The notes under the pieces are model-generated. The model made no database searches and was not told the DNA's origin. It saw nothing but the letters and a program-made list of their open reading frames with translations. Below, one piece after another: positions 48,108 through 58,739 of a DNA stretch of 64,000 nucleotides. Position numbers and translations under genes: made by a program. Within the stretch, counting starts at the first letter, position 1. Each line of letters begins with the position of its first letter. This DNA comes from Calliopum simillimum (lineage: Eukaryota; Arthropoda; Insecta; Diptera; Lauxaniidae), in the NCBI GenBank assembly GCA_951812925.1, contig OX638368.1, positions 6,510,001 to 6,574,000 of the forward strand. The letters are read 5' to 3'.

Positions 48108-48407
48108 TGATTTTTATTATTACATTAGCTCAAAATCAAAATCAGCTGTTTAAAATAAAAAATTCTCCATGTACGTCAAAATTTCTCCAAAAAATTTTGA
48201 CGTACATGGAGAATTTTTGACGTACATGGAGAATTTTTGACGTACATGGAGAATTTTTGACGTACATGGAGAATTTTTTATTTTAATCAGCTGATTTTGA
48301 ATAATAAAAATCAAAAATTTTAAATAAAAATATCGTAAGGAGAAATTTGCTGAATTTGAATGGCAAGTTGGACCCATACCCATTGATGATAAAGTAGGTA
48401 AAGAGAT
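48108..48407. repeat. Left arm of a large inverted duplication
   Basis: The sequence from the foldback MITE through AAAGAGATTAT is repeated in inverted orientation at 49,950-50,320, with high identity. The interval between the arms (48,408-49,949) holds a coding-like exon and a DNAAF3 pseudogene. Confidence 0.85.
48129..48310. mobile_element. Foldback MITE with 20-bp tandem repeat, copy 1
   Basis: Ends CAAAATCAAAATCAGCTG and inverted CAGCTGATTTTG. The centre has four copies of GACGTACATGGAGAATTTTT, with one inverted copy on the left side. Confidence 0.88.
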
Positions 48408-48636
48408 TATTAAGAGATTATTATACGTTTAATTATTACTATAGATTGAGTTCACACGAAACTTTCTGGATGACGCTGATGACAAATCTTTCAATGTTAA
48501 AAAATTCCACTGGACCATACAAACTTTTAGCGAGCGGAGTTTTAAGCTCAAATTGGAGGCAGATAAACGTGCTGAACAGTTTTCATGGAAAATCACAGAG
48601 CGAAGATCAGAAGCAGTAGACTCCAAGTGGAAATAA
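48328..48636 (+). pseudogene. Two-exon coding fragment of unknown gene
   Basis: The segment 48,328-48,393 translates to KYRKEKFAEFEWQVGPIPI, then DDK, ending at a GTAGGT donor. A 51-bp intron ends in CTATAG, and 48,445-48,636 continues in phase with 63 charged residues (EFTRNFLDDADDKSF...SERSFKLKLEADKRAEQF) and a stop. Composition and phase look genuinely coding. No start is present upstream (in-frame TAA at 48,325), so this is a 3' fragment. I do not recognise the family. The first exon is duplicated, inverted, at 49,968-50,033. Confidence 0.5.
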
Positions 48637-49143
48637 AAGCAATAAAACCAATTTTGGCAGGTTTCACCAGGTTTACTCACTCGTATCTTTATTTTATTAA
48701 ATCTTGTTTCTGCTATTTTGACTGTGTATCAGATCTTTACATACATACATTGATTTCTTACTTTAGTGCTAAAATTATGGGAAATGCCACACCTTTTTGT
48801 ACAGATTCACCTATTTTTTGTCTATGAGCATTTTTTGTAATCAACTTTTCAACAAGGTTTTGCAATTTCTTTGGGCGCATTTGGTATAAAATTTCGAGGC
48901 CGAAATTTCATAGGTAGATGTAGAACGTTATAACGAAGGATATATAGATGCACAGATCAACAAGCTTTAATTGATTTATCTGGATATCCGAATACACAAG
49001 AGGGAAAAAGGCCTAAGGAAAAAGTCTTAACTCTATTATTTCTGTAATAAATTATTAAAATAAATACCTACCGTTTCCTCAGATAAATAAATACAAATGA
49101 CAACAAAAATGTTTAGTTTAATTTTAAGGACGTATGATTTTAT

Positions 49144-49790
49144 TTACTTTAAGTATAACATTTGAGTGTTCATTAATTGTTCATTAGTTTCCACCGCCAA
49201 CAGATTACGCTCCATAACGTCTGTAGAGCGATAATCATTTTCACCATGCGCTGATTTGGCTAAGCGTTCATCACGTGCAAAATGGACCAACTTCGATATC
49301 GCCTACATAGCCACGATGTATATACTTTTCGCCATTACGCACCAGACCAGCTGATAAAGTTTTATTTGGTTTACATTGCTCGTATTCAGGGAATTGCCAA
49401 TAGCGATATTCCTAAGGGTTAAAGTGAAATACGTAACATTTTTTCAGTATGATTCAAAAACGTACATACCTGTGAGCATAATTTGTATCGCCATATTTGT
49501 ATTATCATATTTAAATCCCAATCAAAGGCGCCATCACGAAAATCATAACGTACACCCAAATGTTTTCGCAAACGTGCTATCTGGCATATTGAAGATATGA
49601 CCTTCCTTTGGCAGCCAAAAATTAAAAGCATTCTCAAGTCCATCACGTTCACGATACTTTAAACGTTCTATATTGAGAAATGGTGCTATATTCTCTAGTT
49701 TCTCATCATGAGTGTTTTCACCTTGCCCATCAAATAATGACGATATAATTGCCATATATATCCATCAGCCATATAAGTATTTGTATAAAT
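49144..49790 (-). pseudogene. DNAAF3: DNAAF3 (dynein axonemal assembly factor 3) pseudogene
   Basis: DNAAF3 helps preassemble axonemal dynein arms in the cytoplasm. Minus-strand segments match the central part of the protein in order: MWDMYEDLYKYLYG, stop, then APFLNIERLKYRERDGLENA and FNFWLPKEGHIF; after a frame change, LGVRYDFRDGAFDWDLNM; then, across a 59-bp GT-AG intron (49,411-49,469), EYRYWQFPE, PNKTLSAGLVRNGEKYIHRG, YVGDIEVGPF; after another frame change, DERLAKSAHGENDY. Human DNAAF3 has RALKFRERDALEAVFRFW, SDWDLRMK and RGYWGDIATGPF in the same order. At least one stop and two frameshifts break it. The retained intron argues against retroposition. Both termini are missing. Confidence 0.78.
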
Positions 49791-49949
49791 CCTCATACAT
49801 ATCCCACATCGAGTTCCTTAACTACAAACTGATACTGAACTGATAGTCTGGTCTGGTCTGCGGCCAAGCGAAAGAAGATGCCTTTTGCTCTGATCAGCTC
49901 TGATCCTTTAACATTTTTCATTTGCATTTTTCATCAGCATTTGGCGTGA

Positions 49950-50320
49950 AATAATCTCTTTACCTACTTTATCATCAATGGGTATGAGTCCAACTTGCCA
50001 TTCAAATTCAGCAAATTTCTCCTTACGATATTTTTATTTCAAATTTTTGATTTTTATTATTATATTACCTCAAAATCAAAATCAGCTGATTAAAATAAAA
50101 AATTCTCCATGTACGTCAAAAATTCTCCAAAAAATTTTGACGTACATGGAGAATTTTTGACGTACATGGAGAATTTTTGACGTACATGGAGAATTTTTGA
50201 CGTACATGGAGAATTTTTGACGTACATGGAGAATTTTTGACGTACATGGAGAATTTTTTATTTTAAACAGCTGATTTTGAATTTGAGCAAATTTAATTAT
50301 AAAAATCAAAAATTTCAACA
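49950..50320. repeat. Right arm of the large inverted duplication
   Basis: Mirror of 48,108-48,407. It includes a foldback MITE (about 50,043-50,320) with six tandem copies of the 20-bp unit instead of four. Confidence 0.85.
49968..50033 (-). pseudogene. Inverted duplicate of the 48,328-48,393 exon
   Basis: The minus strand gives the same 22-codon segment with one substitution (Pro to Leu) and the same GTAGGT donor. Confidence 0.7.
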
Positions 50321-50789
50321 ACGTATTAGCAACAGCCAAAAGGAGTATAGTAATTTATTTAGCATTACTAATTACTAAAATTTTCAATTCCAAAGACTGA
50401 GAAAGGGACTCAGTTTGGGACTTCCAGTTCTGCCTATTAACGTGAGGTTAGGAGGTTAAAGGGTTCCCCCTAATTATGGGGGGCCGGCTGTCACGCCATT
50501 TTATAGGACAAATAACACTTATAAGCACAAATCTCTTTCCACAAACTTATTATATACCCCTATAGATCAATATTCAACAGTTATTACAAGTCGACATTTT
50601 TTCATGCATATTGAATTTGTATTGTGGCACCTGGTGATAGACATTTTTTTTGTACGGTGGCACAATAAACCGTTGTTTACAAACAAGAAATGTAAACAAA
50701 ATTAAAGCGCAGTTGCGGCAAATTGATATTAAATTTCCCAAAACAAAAATTCCAGACATGCGCATAAGTGTCCATTAACCATTAAAAAT
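50321..50789. other. Intergenic sequence, no gene seen
   Basis: Nothing supportable beyond short chance ORFs. Confidence 0.5.
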
Positions 50790-51390
50790 CGTGGTGGGCG
50801 GGCTGTACTTGGAAATACATTTTTTGGGAAAACTGTCCAAGATAATTCAATGAAATTTGGTATACTGTCTCCGTCGTAAAAGTTAAGGGAACGGTCCATT
50901 CAGTACGTCGAGTACGTCACGTCGATTTTTCCGACTGACTGCGACGCATTTGACGGAGAAGCCTGGCCCAATCAATACTTTGAAAACGGATTAAAATATC
51001 AAAATTCTTTTTATTTCATTAATTAGAAATTTTAATTTTGCACTTGCACGGCTCCAATAATTTTTTATTCACACTTTATTTCAAAAAATAAATGAGAAAC
51101 AACGAAGAAAAAAAAAACAACTATTGAAAATAAATTTGTTTTACGATTGTCAAATCAAACGACGTACGTCGAAAGTTGGCAGTTGGGCAACTTTTGTACG
51201 TTGCGTTGACGGAGACGTACTGATTGGGTCGCACTTGATATAAACTCATATTTTTAACTTAGCTGTCAGTCGAAAAAAACGACGTGACGTACTCGACGTA
51301 CTGAATGGACCGTTCCCTTTAGCTCGTGGGATTGAAAATGAGCGAAATCGGCCAACAGACACGCCTACCACACATACAAAAAATATACCG
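50790..51390 (+). repeat. 140-bp-family tail, split by a MITE
   Basis: GGAAATACATTTTTTGGGAA and CCTCCGTCGT(A)AAAGTTA, then (after the MITE) GCTCGTGGGATTGAAAATGA and CAGACACGCCTACC, match 32,600-32,740 in the same orientation. Confidence 0.8.
50886..51318. mobile_element. PIF/Harbinger-like MITE, TTA duplication, empty site known
   Basis: AGGGAACGGTCCATTCAGTA at the left is mirrored at the right for about 50 bp. TTA flanks both sides (50,883-50,885; 51,319-51,321). The paralogous repeat at 32,673 has the uninterrupted AAAGTTAGTTCGTGG, which confirms the duplication. 433 bp, no ORF. Confidence 0.92.
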
Positions 51391-51450
51391 GCCTGTTCCG
51401 TAATCCGTGTAATTTCAACTACTTTTAATTTCGAAGACTTTTTGATTACT
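51390..51450 (+). mobile_element. End fragment of the 6,435 foldback family
   Basis: GGCCTGTTCCGTAATCCGTG followed by TTTCAACTACTTTTAATTTC matches the terminus of the copies at 6,435 and 60,850. Confidence 0.75.
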
Positions 51451-52200
51451 TTTTATTTTCGATGTGGATGTGAAGCCTATTCAACGACTGTTCAAGACGT
51501 TTAACTTTTCACAGTAGAAACGTAAACTTTTTAGCTTTCAGTTAAAAAATACACACAAGTAAACAAGATTTATGAATCAAAATGCTTTTTATTAAATTTA
51601 TTAACTTTAATTGAGTTTCACGTTAACAACGGCTGCTGCATTGCACTTGAAATTATAACTGCTCGCAATTTTGTCTGTCAAAATAATGTATTAGACGAGA
51701 TGCCCAATTATGGGGTTTCCTCTGATTTGAGGAAATTTCAGAAAGTTTTTTTTCATGCTCAGTGCATTTAATTGGGTTAATTAGATGTTCTATTGCAATT
51801 TAAGACATAAAATCAGGTGGCATTCTGTTTTCGAACTATTCTTACTAACACCATGAAATAATGAAATGTCAAATAATTCACACAAACACTGACTTCGAAA
51901 ATGCCAATTTGCCGACTTTTTACTTATCAGCGGAAAAAATATTTTTTTAGTTAGAGTTTTTTATTCCAGCAATATTTACAATATTACATTTGCAATAAAA
52001 ATTAGAATTACTCGCTAAAAAAGGGGAAAACTCTCGAGCTTATACTTGCGTATTTTTTTTTTTAAATTTGATCGGTAAAATGGCTTTAAAAAAGCAAAAT
52101 TAATTGAAAAGTCGTAGCATAATGCCGACTTTTGAAAAAGTTTTGCATTCCACTTTTTATCCACTTTCACGTGAAAGTGGAATTGGGAACAGGGCGGATA
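51451..52200. other. Intergenic sequence, no gene seen
   Basis: AT-rich, no supportable feature. Confidence 0.45.
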
Positions 52201-52860
52201 TAGTCATAATGCAACTTAGGAGTATTTTTCACGACAATGCAACTAAAACACACATAAATATTAGGAATGGTTAGTGCAAGCTATATACGAAAACTTGGCG
52301 ACTTCGGACAAGAGGGCGTGGCACCTCCCATATAAGCAAAAGCTTCAAAACGCTATACTAGGAGTTTTTCTTTTTTTGTTCAGAGAAGAGCTGTGAGCAG
52401 AGCGTGAGCACGTCGAGTATAACCTGAACAGAGCACGCTCAGAGCGCTCTGATTTATTTATGAAACACACTTGCACATTTTTCTATTGAAGTTCGGTTAA
52501 ACTGCCAAAAAAATCTAAATAAATTATTAAATTTATTTTATTTTACTTCAAAATAACCAGCACAGTCCAAAATGGATTTTGTTTTTATTTTATCTTGTTT
52601 ATTTTTCTACTTTCAAATGTCAATTTTGATGTGCTCCGTCTTTTACTCTGAATGCTCGGTCGTTTCATTCTGAGCTCATAGAGAGCGCTCTGATTTCACT
52701 CTGAACAAAAAAAGAAACACAAATTATTTTTTGACAACTCAGACTCAACTTCGAACGAAAAAAGAAAAACGCCTATTGAAAACATTTTTTTAAGATAATC
52801 GAACCATATTGTTAGGTTTCGAGTCAAAAGAAATCTTGATTTTTGTCGATGGGCCAACGC
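52200..52860 (-). repeat. 140-bp-family copy, split by a MITE
   Basis: GGGCGTGGCACCTCCCATAT at 52,313 and AAGCTTCAAAACGCTATACTA, continued after the MITE by TTGAAAAC...AAGATAATCGAAC, matches 32,858-32,930. Confidence 0.8.
52361..52773. mobile_element. TIR MITE with AGAGCGCTCT palindromes, TA duplication
   Basis: GGAGTTTTTCTTTTTTTGTT at the left and, inverted, GGCGTTTTTCTTTTTTCGTT at the right. TA flanks (52,359-52,360; 52,774-52,775). The interrupted repeat unit has an uninterrupted paralogue at 32,895-32,930. The self-complementary AGAGCGCTCT word appears on both sides of the centre. Confidence 0.85.
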
Positions 52861-53159
52861 AGTGTGCGACGATAAAAAGGGTTGAATAACTACTTACATG
52901 CTTGATCAAGTTTAAAATAAAATAACTGATACACATCAAAAGCTCTATTGGAACAAAAGCTCCACAAAAAGAAATGTTAATTCTGAAACAAGGAATCAGA
53001 TCACCGTATTTCAACTCCATGGACGGGACTGAATTATATTTATTTTTGTGGAGTTGAAATACCTTTAAAACAACGGATAATAGCTGGGGAAGTGAGGATC
53101 CAATTCGAAAAACAAAGTTACAGAGGTGCCAATGGAAAAACTGAATTACATCATTTCTT

Positions 53160-53547
53160 GGAAATGTATGTATGTATGTATTCTCCTTTAACTCCTAGGA
53201 GGAGCATAGGGCCAATATGAAATCTCTCCATTTGTCACGAACCCTTGCGATGACTTTAATCTCTTGCCACGATTTTCCCGATTCTTGGATTTCCTTTTCC
53301 AGCGACCTCTTTCAGTTGGTTTTGGGTCTATCACGTGCTCTACTACCTTGTGGATTCCACTCAAGAACCTGGCGACAAACTTCGCTGTGTGGTTTCCGGA
53401 GAGTGTGACCAATCCATCTCCATTTGCGCAGCTTGACCTCGATTGCTATAGCCCTCTGATGTAGCTCGGCATTTGATATAGTGCGAGGCCACCAAGCCTT
53501 TAGTATTCGCCTTAAGCATTTGTTGACAAATACTTGCAGCTTGTTCG
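53160..53547 (-). mobile_element. Non-LTR retrotransposon 3' end
   Basis: The minus strand translates to the tail of an endonuclease/reverse-transcriptase ORF2: VNKCLRRILKAWWPRTISNA, ELHQRAIAIEVKLRKWRWIG and HTL. The phrases CRQVLEWNPQGSRARDRPK, SGKSWQEIKVIARVRDKW and LCSSWE follow, as is typical for insect LINEs. A (TACA)n-type microsatellite tail (53,165-53,180) ends it. The element is 5'-truncated, with frame changes inside. The clade is not assigned. Confidence 0.85.
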
Positions 53548-54255
53548 TTGTTTATTGGAAATACCTAAGGCATAATAATGAAAACTCAGTATTATTGAGG
53601 ATCCGTCCTAATGGATATCTTTTATAAATAAAACACACTTTTAATTCGTGTTACTTCTTTATTTTTTTCAATCAAGTTCTGTATTTTTTGTTAAGTTATA
53701 TATTATTGTTATTTGTAATTATTTATTAATTTTTTTTGCTTGTTTTTTTTTACAACGTGTCAATTTGTAGACTCTTGACTAATAATTTGTAACATTAACA
53801 TTATGCTTTATATTATTTTTTATTTATTTATATTTTTATTCACTAGATTTTTAGTTAATGCTATGTATTGTTGTATAGGTATTATTTGCAAAACATCTTT
53901 TTTTTTTTTGGTTTTTTTTTAAATATTTGAATGATTTTGTAGGCTTATTTTATGTATTTCTGTTTTCTTTCACTTACTACTGCGAAAAGGAAAAAAAAAT
54001 TAACAAATTTAACAGATAGTACCGAATATGCTGTATTTGATGGTGCAATGTATATAAAATAATAAATTTAGGAGTAAAAAATATTAAAATAATAAAGACT
54101 TCACATTAAAAATTATACTCGTTTTGTGTTTGAATTAACCTCTTTACAATGTAATATACATCAACAGTCTGTTACACACACAAGGATAAACCGTTAATTC
54201 AAAATATAAATTTAGCACTACACCTTTTTTATGGGCTACAAAAATTTGCTAAAAA
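53548..54255. other. T-rich low-complexity sequence
   Basis: Long T and AT runs, no ORF of note. It could be the 3' UTR of a minus-strand gene beyond the window, but nothing ties it to one. Confidence 0.4.
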
Positions 54256-54661
54256 GGGGCTGTTCAAGTATTACGTAAGCATGTTTAGTGGGGGAAGGGG
54301 ATTCAAAATTGCCTATTTTTGATTAAGCAAGAATTAGGGATCGATAAAAATCTTACGTAGGACAAAACCATTCAAATTTTTAAATTTAAGTCTACGACTA
54401 ATGGTGTTTATCGAAAAATGAACACACAATTCCACTCCCCAATGATGAAACAGTGAGGAAAGACAATTCAGGAAATATAATTTTTTTGACTTTAAAATAA
54501 ATAGTTTTTTCCTGTTTTTATTTCAAATAAAAGATTTGAAAATCTGCTTAAGTCTTATCATACGGGGGGTCGAAGGTTCACGATTTGCTTATTTTTCGCT
54601 TATATGGGGGGAGAGGGTCTAAAATCATTAAAATCTGCGTACGTAATACTTGAACGGCCCC
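54256..54661. mobile_element. TIR element GGGGC(T/C)GTTCAAGTATTACG
   Basis: Left GGGGCTGTTCAAGTATTACG and right inverted GGGGCCGTTCAAGTATTACG, both continuing TA.GCA. G-runs (GGGGGAAGGGG, GGGGGGAGAGGG) lie just inside both ends. 406 bp, no transposase. Confidence 0.85.
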
Positions 54662-55195
54662 AAATCTGTAAAAATCGCTGAAAGGCACGATAAGAATAAT
54701 CAATTGGCAACAAATAATTTTCATTGGAAATGCTTAGGATATTATAAAAGCACCTGCGCTTAACCAATCTTCTTCAGCGTCGCTTTTTTTCATATATTGC
54801 ACTTTTAAGCAAATTTAATGACACCCCCTAAAAATTCAAAAAAGGTCAATTTCCCTAAAAAAAATGTTTGCATGTATTAAAAAAAATTTGAAGGAAATAA
54901 TAAATGTCATAAGTATTCTTAGAGAAAAATACATACTTATATATGAAAATTTCGGAAAAGGATTCAGAGAAATTACCTATGGAAATAGCATATTTTGAAT
55001 TTCCGCTATTTTTTATGTTGTTCATTTACGTAAAGACTCGTTGATGTATTTAAAAATGTAGTGACATACCGACTTTTCAAAAGGTTCTAATTTTGCTACA
55101 AATCTACTTACTTTTCGGAGCCATTTTGGAAGTGATATTGAAAGTTAAATATTAATTATTGAAAAAATTTTTCTAGGGAAACTCTTCTTACTGTG
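54662..55195. other. Intergenic sequence, no gene seen
   Basis: AT-rich; one block resembles the 38,340 dispersed repeat (GGAAATAGCATATTTTG, GACTCGTTGATG). Confidence 0.45.
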
Positions 55196-55335
55196 ATACC
55201 TTAATTGAAGCGTTATTCAACTGTCGGCGTTATTTTACCATCTCTGTCTGTTTAATTCATTTGTAGCGTATACCCAAACAGAGGCAGTAAACAACGCTCA
55301 CGCTCGAATATCGCTCCAATTCAGGTTTAGCTGTT
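55196..55335. mobile_element. TGCCATAC MITE, shortened copy 3
   Basis: GATACCTTAATTGAAGCG at the left, CGGCGTTATTTTACC inside and CGCTCCAATTCAGGTTTAGC at the right match the 38,575/42,145 family with a deleted centre. Confidence 0.65.
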
Positions 55336-58055
55336 TTTATTTCTAGTCATTTTAAAGGGGCTTTATGATTTAAATTCCCGAATCTTCACAAAATCAGAAA
55401 TCGATTTTTTGGCATTTTCTAAAAATACATATTATTTTGAATAACATGATACCTCGATCACAAGAAAATTCCAAAAAATTACTGAGTAATGCCGTTTAGA
55501 AATTGTAATATGTCAATTTTTTCTCAAAAAGGTTAGGGGTTTCAAAAGACCAGTTTTACTAATATTTTTAATTTGATAATTGACCTTAAATCATTTTTTA
55601 AATGTTTAGAACATATCTAATCACTGAATCTTAAACTTAAATCTGGTAAAATTTACTCTTGCTATTATTTTTAGCTGTACTGTAAAATTTTGTCAGTGAA
55701 AATAAGGTCCCTTTTTCTCTGGATGGTCACATAATATAATATATTATATTATAAAGTCCGCCCTCATGTATGTATATGTGATACAATTTTTGAATTTTTT
55801 GTTATATATGTATTTAGTATAGTCATTTGATAGTGGAAGGTTTTCCGGGATATTCGCAAATGAGTTATTTTATAGATTTCGATGTGATCTTTCCGAATTT
55901 CCGCTCATGAGTTATTGCAATTTAAAAATCAGCACATGATTATGAATAGTCATACGCCCCATGACTACTTGACTGATTTTTGCCACATTTTAATTAGGAT
56001 ACCTCCTAAAATATAAGTCGTACGAAAACAATTTAGACTATTTTTTTTTCTCTTAAAGTAACGAGATATTTAGGCGCCATTTTTTTAGTATGGCGGCGCG
56101 AGCGGCAAAGATAGGAAGGAGGTGGCAAAGCTGGAATTCCGAAAGAGCACATCGAAATCTATAAAATAATTCATTTGCAAAAATCCCGGAAAACTTTCCA
56201 GGTAACCCCATTTATTCACCCAAATGACTGTATTAATTACTTAGTTTTTGAGCGTTTTTTGAAATATTTTAGTTCTATACGAAGTTGTATGTTTGAAAAT
56301 ACAAAATTATTGGATTCGTATTACATATACAAAATAGTCCTCATTGCTATTACGAACTGAAATGTTAAGATAAATAAATTTATTTTATTTGGCCTAAACA
56401 TTACAGTGGGTCTTGTGCACTTTTAATATTTTTACTTATTTAAGTGTAGGAATTTTTCAAAACTGATCCAAAGCATAAAAAAAATAAAAAAAATATTAAC
56501 TACATTGCATAATTCAAAACCCAAAAAAGAAATTAAAAAAAAAAAAAACAATAACCTTAATTTTGTGTTTGGCTCAAAATTATTTATTACGCTAATGTAC
56601 GAATTGCTAAAAACTAATTTTTGGTAAATTATCAATTGTGTTAAATAAACAAATTTACAAACACAAATTCGTTAATATTAATCACTTTTAAATATTTGAA
56701 CATTCTTTTTTTCTTTAATAAACATTTCTGTACGTATGTTTGTGTGTTTGTTTTCATGTCTGTATGTATTTTAGGGTGATATAAAAATGTTCTATTTTTG
56801 AAGTTTAATGAGTTAATCCAATCAAATGGTGAACATTTTGTCAACATTTTTGATTTGAAGCTTAAAGTGATTGGTTTATATGTATTGTGGAAAACTTTTT
56901 GTTGAAATTCAAAAATAGCATATTTTTGGGTCACTCTAATGTACGTGTATATTCAGTATTTTTAATAATATTTTGTTTTAATTGTTCAATCTTTTAGTTT
57001 AAACTTAATTAAGGTACACAAATTAGTTCTATAGTAGTACATACTCGTATATATAAATAAATTAGATAAAAATACAAAAATAGCTAATAGAATTTTGTAA
57101 TTAAAATTATTGTATTTCTTTGTTTTTTTAATGTGCAGAAAAATTTACATTTTTTTTTTTTTTTTTTTTTTTTTTGATTTTGTGTTTGAGTTTTTTATTA
57201 TATTCTTAATTTTATATTTTTAGGTTTTTGTTGCGTTTTTAATTTGTCTGCAGCTTTTTATTTGTGCCTATTTTCTTTGTTTTTCTTTAATAACAGCAAA
57301 CGCCAATATTTGTGCTAAATAGGAAAAACAACTCAAGTCCACTTACAATCGAATAAAGCAATTCTGAATGACATGCGAGTTTCCAAAAATTGAAAGCCAA
57401 CCTCACCAAGAACTATCAAAAACCTTAAGCCTTAAGCCCATTAAGTTGATTTTCCTTTTTGTCACAGATATATTTAAGATATTATATTTATAAGAACAGA
57501 TGCCACACTTTACTTTGAATAAAAGTTAATTCAGAAAACGGTCGGTGAGCTTTAATTAGTTAAAGTAAATTTTTGTTTCAATAAAACTTGCAAGTCCTCA
57601 AAATTTCTGAAATAAGTAATTTTCACTAACAAAAGACAAAGCAAAAAATTGTAAACATTTACTTGTGCGATAATCTAAAATGAGGGAACACCACAACTTC
57701 ATTTTGTCGCTTTTCTCGTCTGCTTCACTAGATTGAAGGAAGTATAAAATTGAGCGGTTTATCCGCCAACGGCCAGGTTTTTGGTGTTCGAACTGCTATC
57801 TTTAAAAGCCGTATTCATAAACGTTGATTAGGGGCGAGTTAACTTTAATTTGCAGATTAAGTACTAAAACGTATTCATATAGAATTTTTCGATTTAATCA
57901 ACGTTGGTTAGCAGTGGATTGACTAACTCATGGAAATACGGAGGGCCTAACAAAAGTTCGTTTGGTAGGTGTCATGTTATAAATTTTTAGTAAATCAAAA
58001 AATTCCGTACTACATATTTGTTATAGTCTTACGATATATCATTTTGATTTTCAGA
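55336..58055. other. Intergenic sequence, low complexity
   Basis: Includes a T run of about 27 at 57,150 and T-rich stretches. A weak inverted pair (CGTATTCATA...ACGTTGATTA) is seen at 57,810-57,945. No gene. Confidence 0.45.
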
Positions 58056-58059
58056 AAGA

Positions 58060-58735
58060 TCGGTCAAAATTCAGAGAAGAAAACGTAAAATTCATTAAAT
58101 AATATCAGCAGATATTCCAGCGCCAACGCAGCTCTTTTGCTATTCTTTTTGGATTTCGACGTAAGCTCAAGCCTGTGGAAATATTTAGACAGGTAATTTT
58201 TCTGCCCAAAATCTTCGACTGGTTATGCAAGTGTAGCGCTGGTGAAGTCTAAAATTGACGAAAATCCAAGATTGACCCAGGAAATCATTGCTGAGGAACT
58301 GGGCTTGAATGCCATGGCTGTATCGCGAATATTAAAAATGATTTTGGATACACGAAGAAATCTAAACGGTGGGTTCCTAGAATTTTAAGTGATGCTCAAA
58401 AAGAGACACGTGTTCGTTTTGCTAAATATTTTATTGAAAAATTCAAAAACGGAGAGGTGATGAAGAATGGTTTTATAAGTACGAGCTTGTTACTGATCCG
58501 TTTGTGGGAGAAATTCCAAAAAAAAAAACGATTTGCTTTTTTTTTGGGAATCTCTCCCGCCAACGGATCAGTAACGGATCCGTATCGGATAAAAAAGCGG
58601 AGATTTGAACCGTCTGGCACACTGGGACTGCAAAAAGCCGATTTTGAAGAATATTTTTCAAGGTGGATATATCGACTTCAAAAATGTATCAAAATAAATG
58701 CCAATTACGTTGAAAAAATACAAACAGATGAAGAA
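58060..58735 (+). pseudogene. mariner/Tc1 transposase relic split by a repeat
   Basis: The HTH part reads KIDENPRLTQEIIAEELGLN, then AMAVSRIL; next comes RWVPRILSDAQKETRVRFAK. The AACGGAT repeat block (58,494-58,628) interrupts. The C-terminal tip resumes FEEYFSRWIYRLQKCIKINA and NYVEKI. The catalytic middle is missing and several frame changes are present. Confidence 0.7.
58494..58628. repeat. AACGGAT foldback block, copy 2
   Basis: CTGATCCGTTTGTGGGAGAA at 58,494 is inverted as TCTCCCGCCAACGGATCAG near 58,553, then AACGGATCCGTATCGGAT and CTGGCACACTGGGA as at 18,480-18,625. Inserted within the mariner relic. Confidence 0.75.
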
Positions 58736-58739
58736 TAAA

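Noticed and set aside
48190..48280. CRISPR-like array of 20-bp repeats
   Set aside because: The units are directly contiguous with no spacers and sit inside a foldback MITE of an intron-bearing genome.
53217..53464. Plus-strand ORFs over the non-LTR fragment
   Set aside because: They are antisense shadows; the minus-strand translation carries the reverse-transcriptase tail signature.
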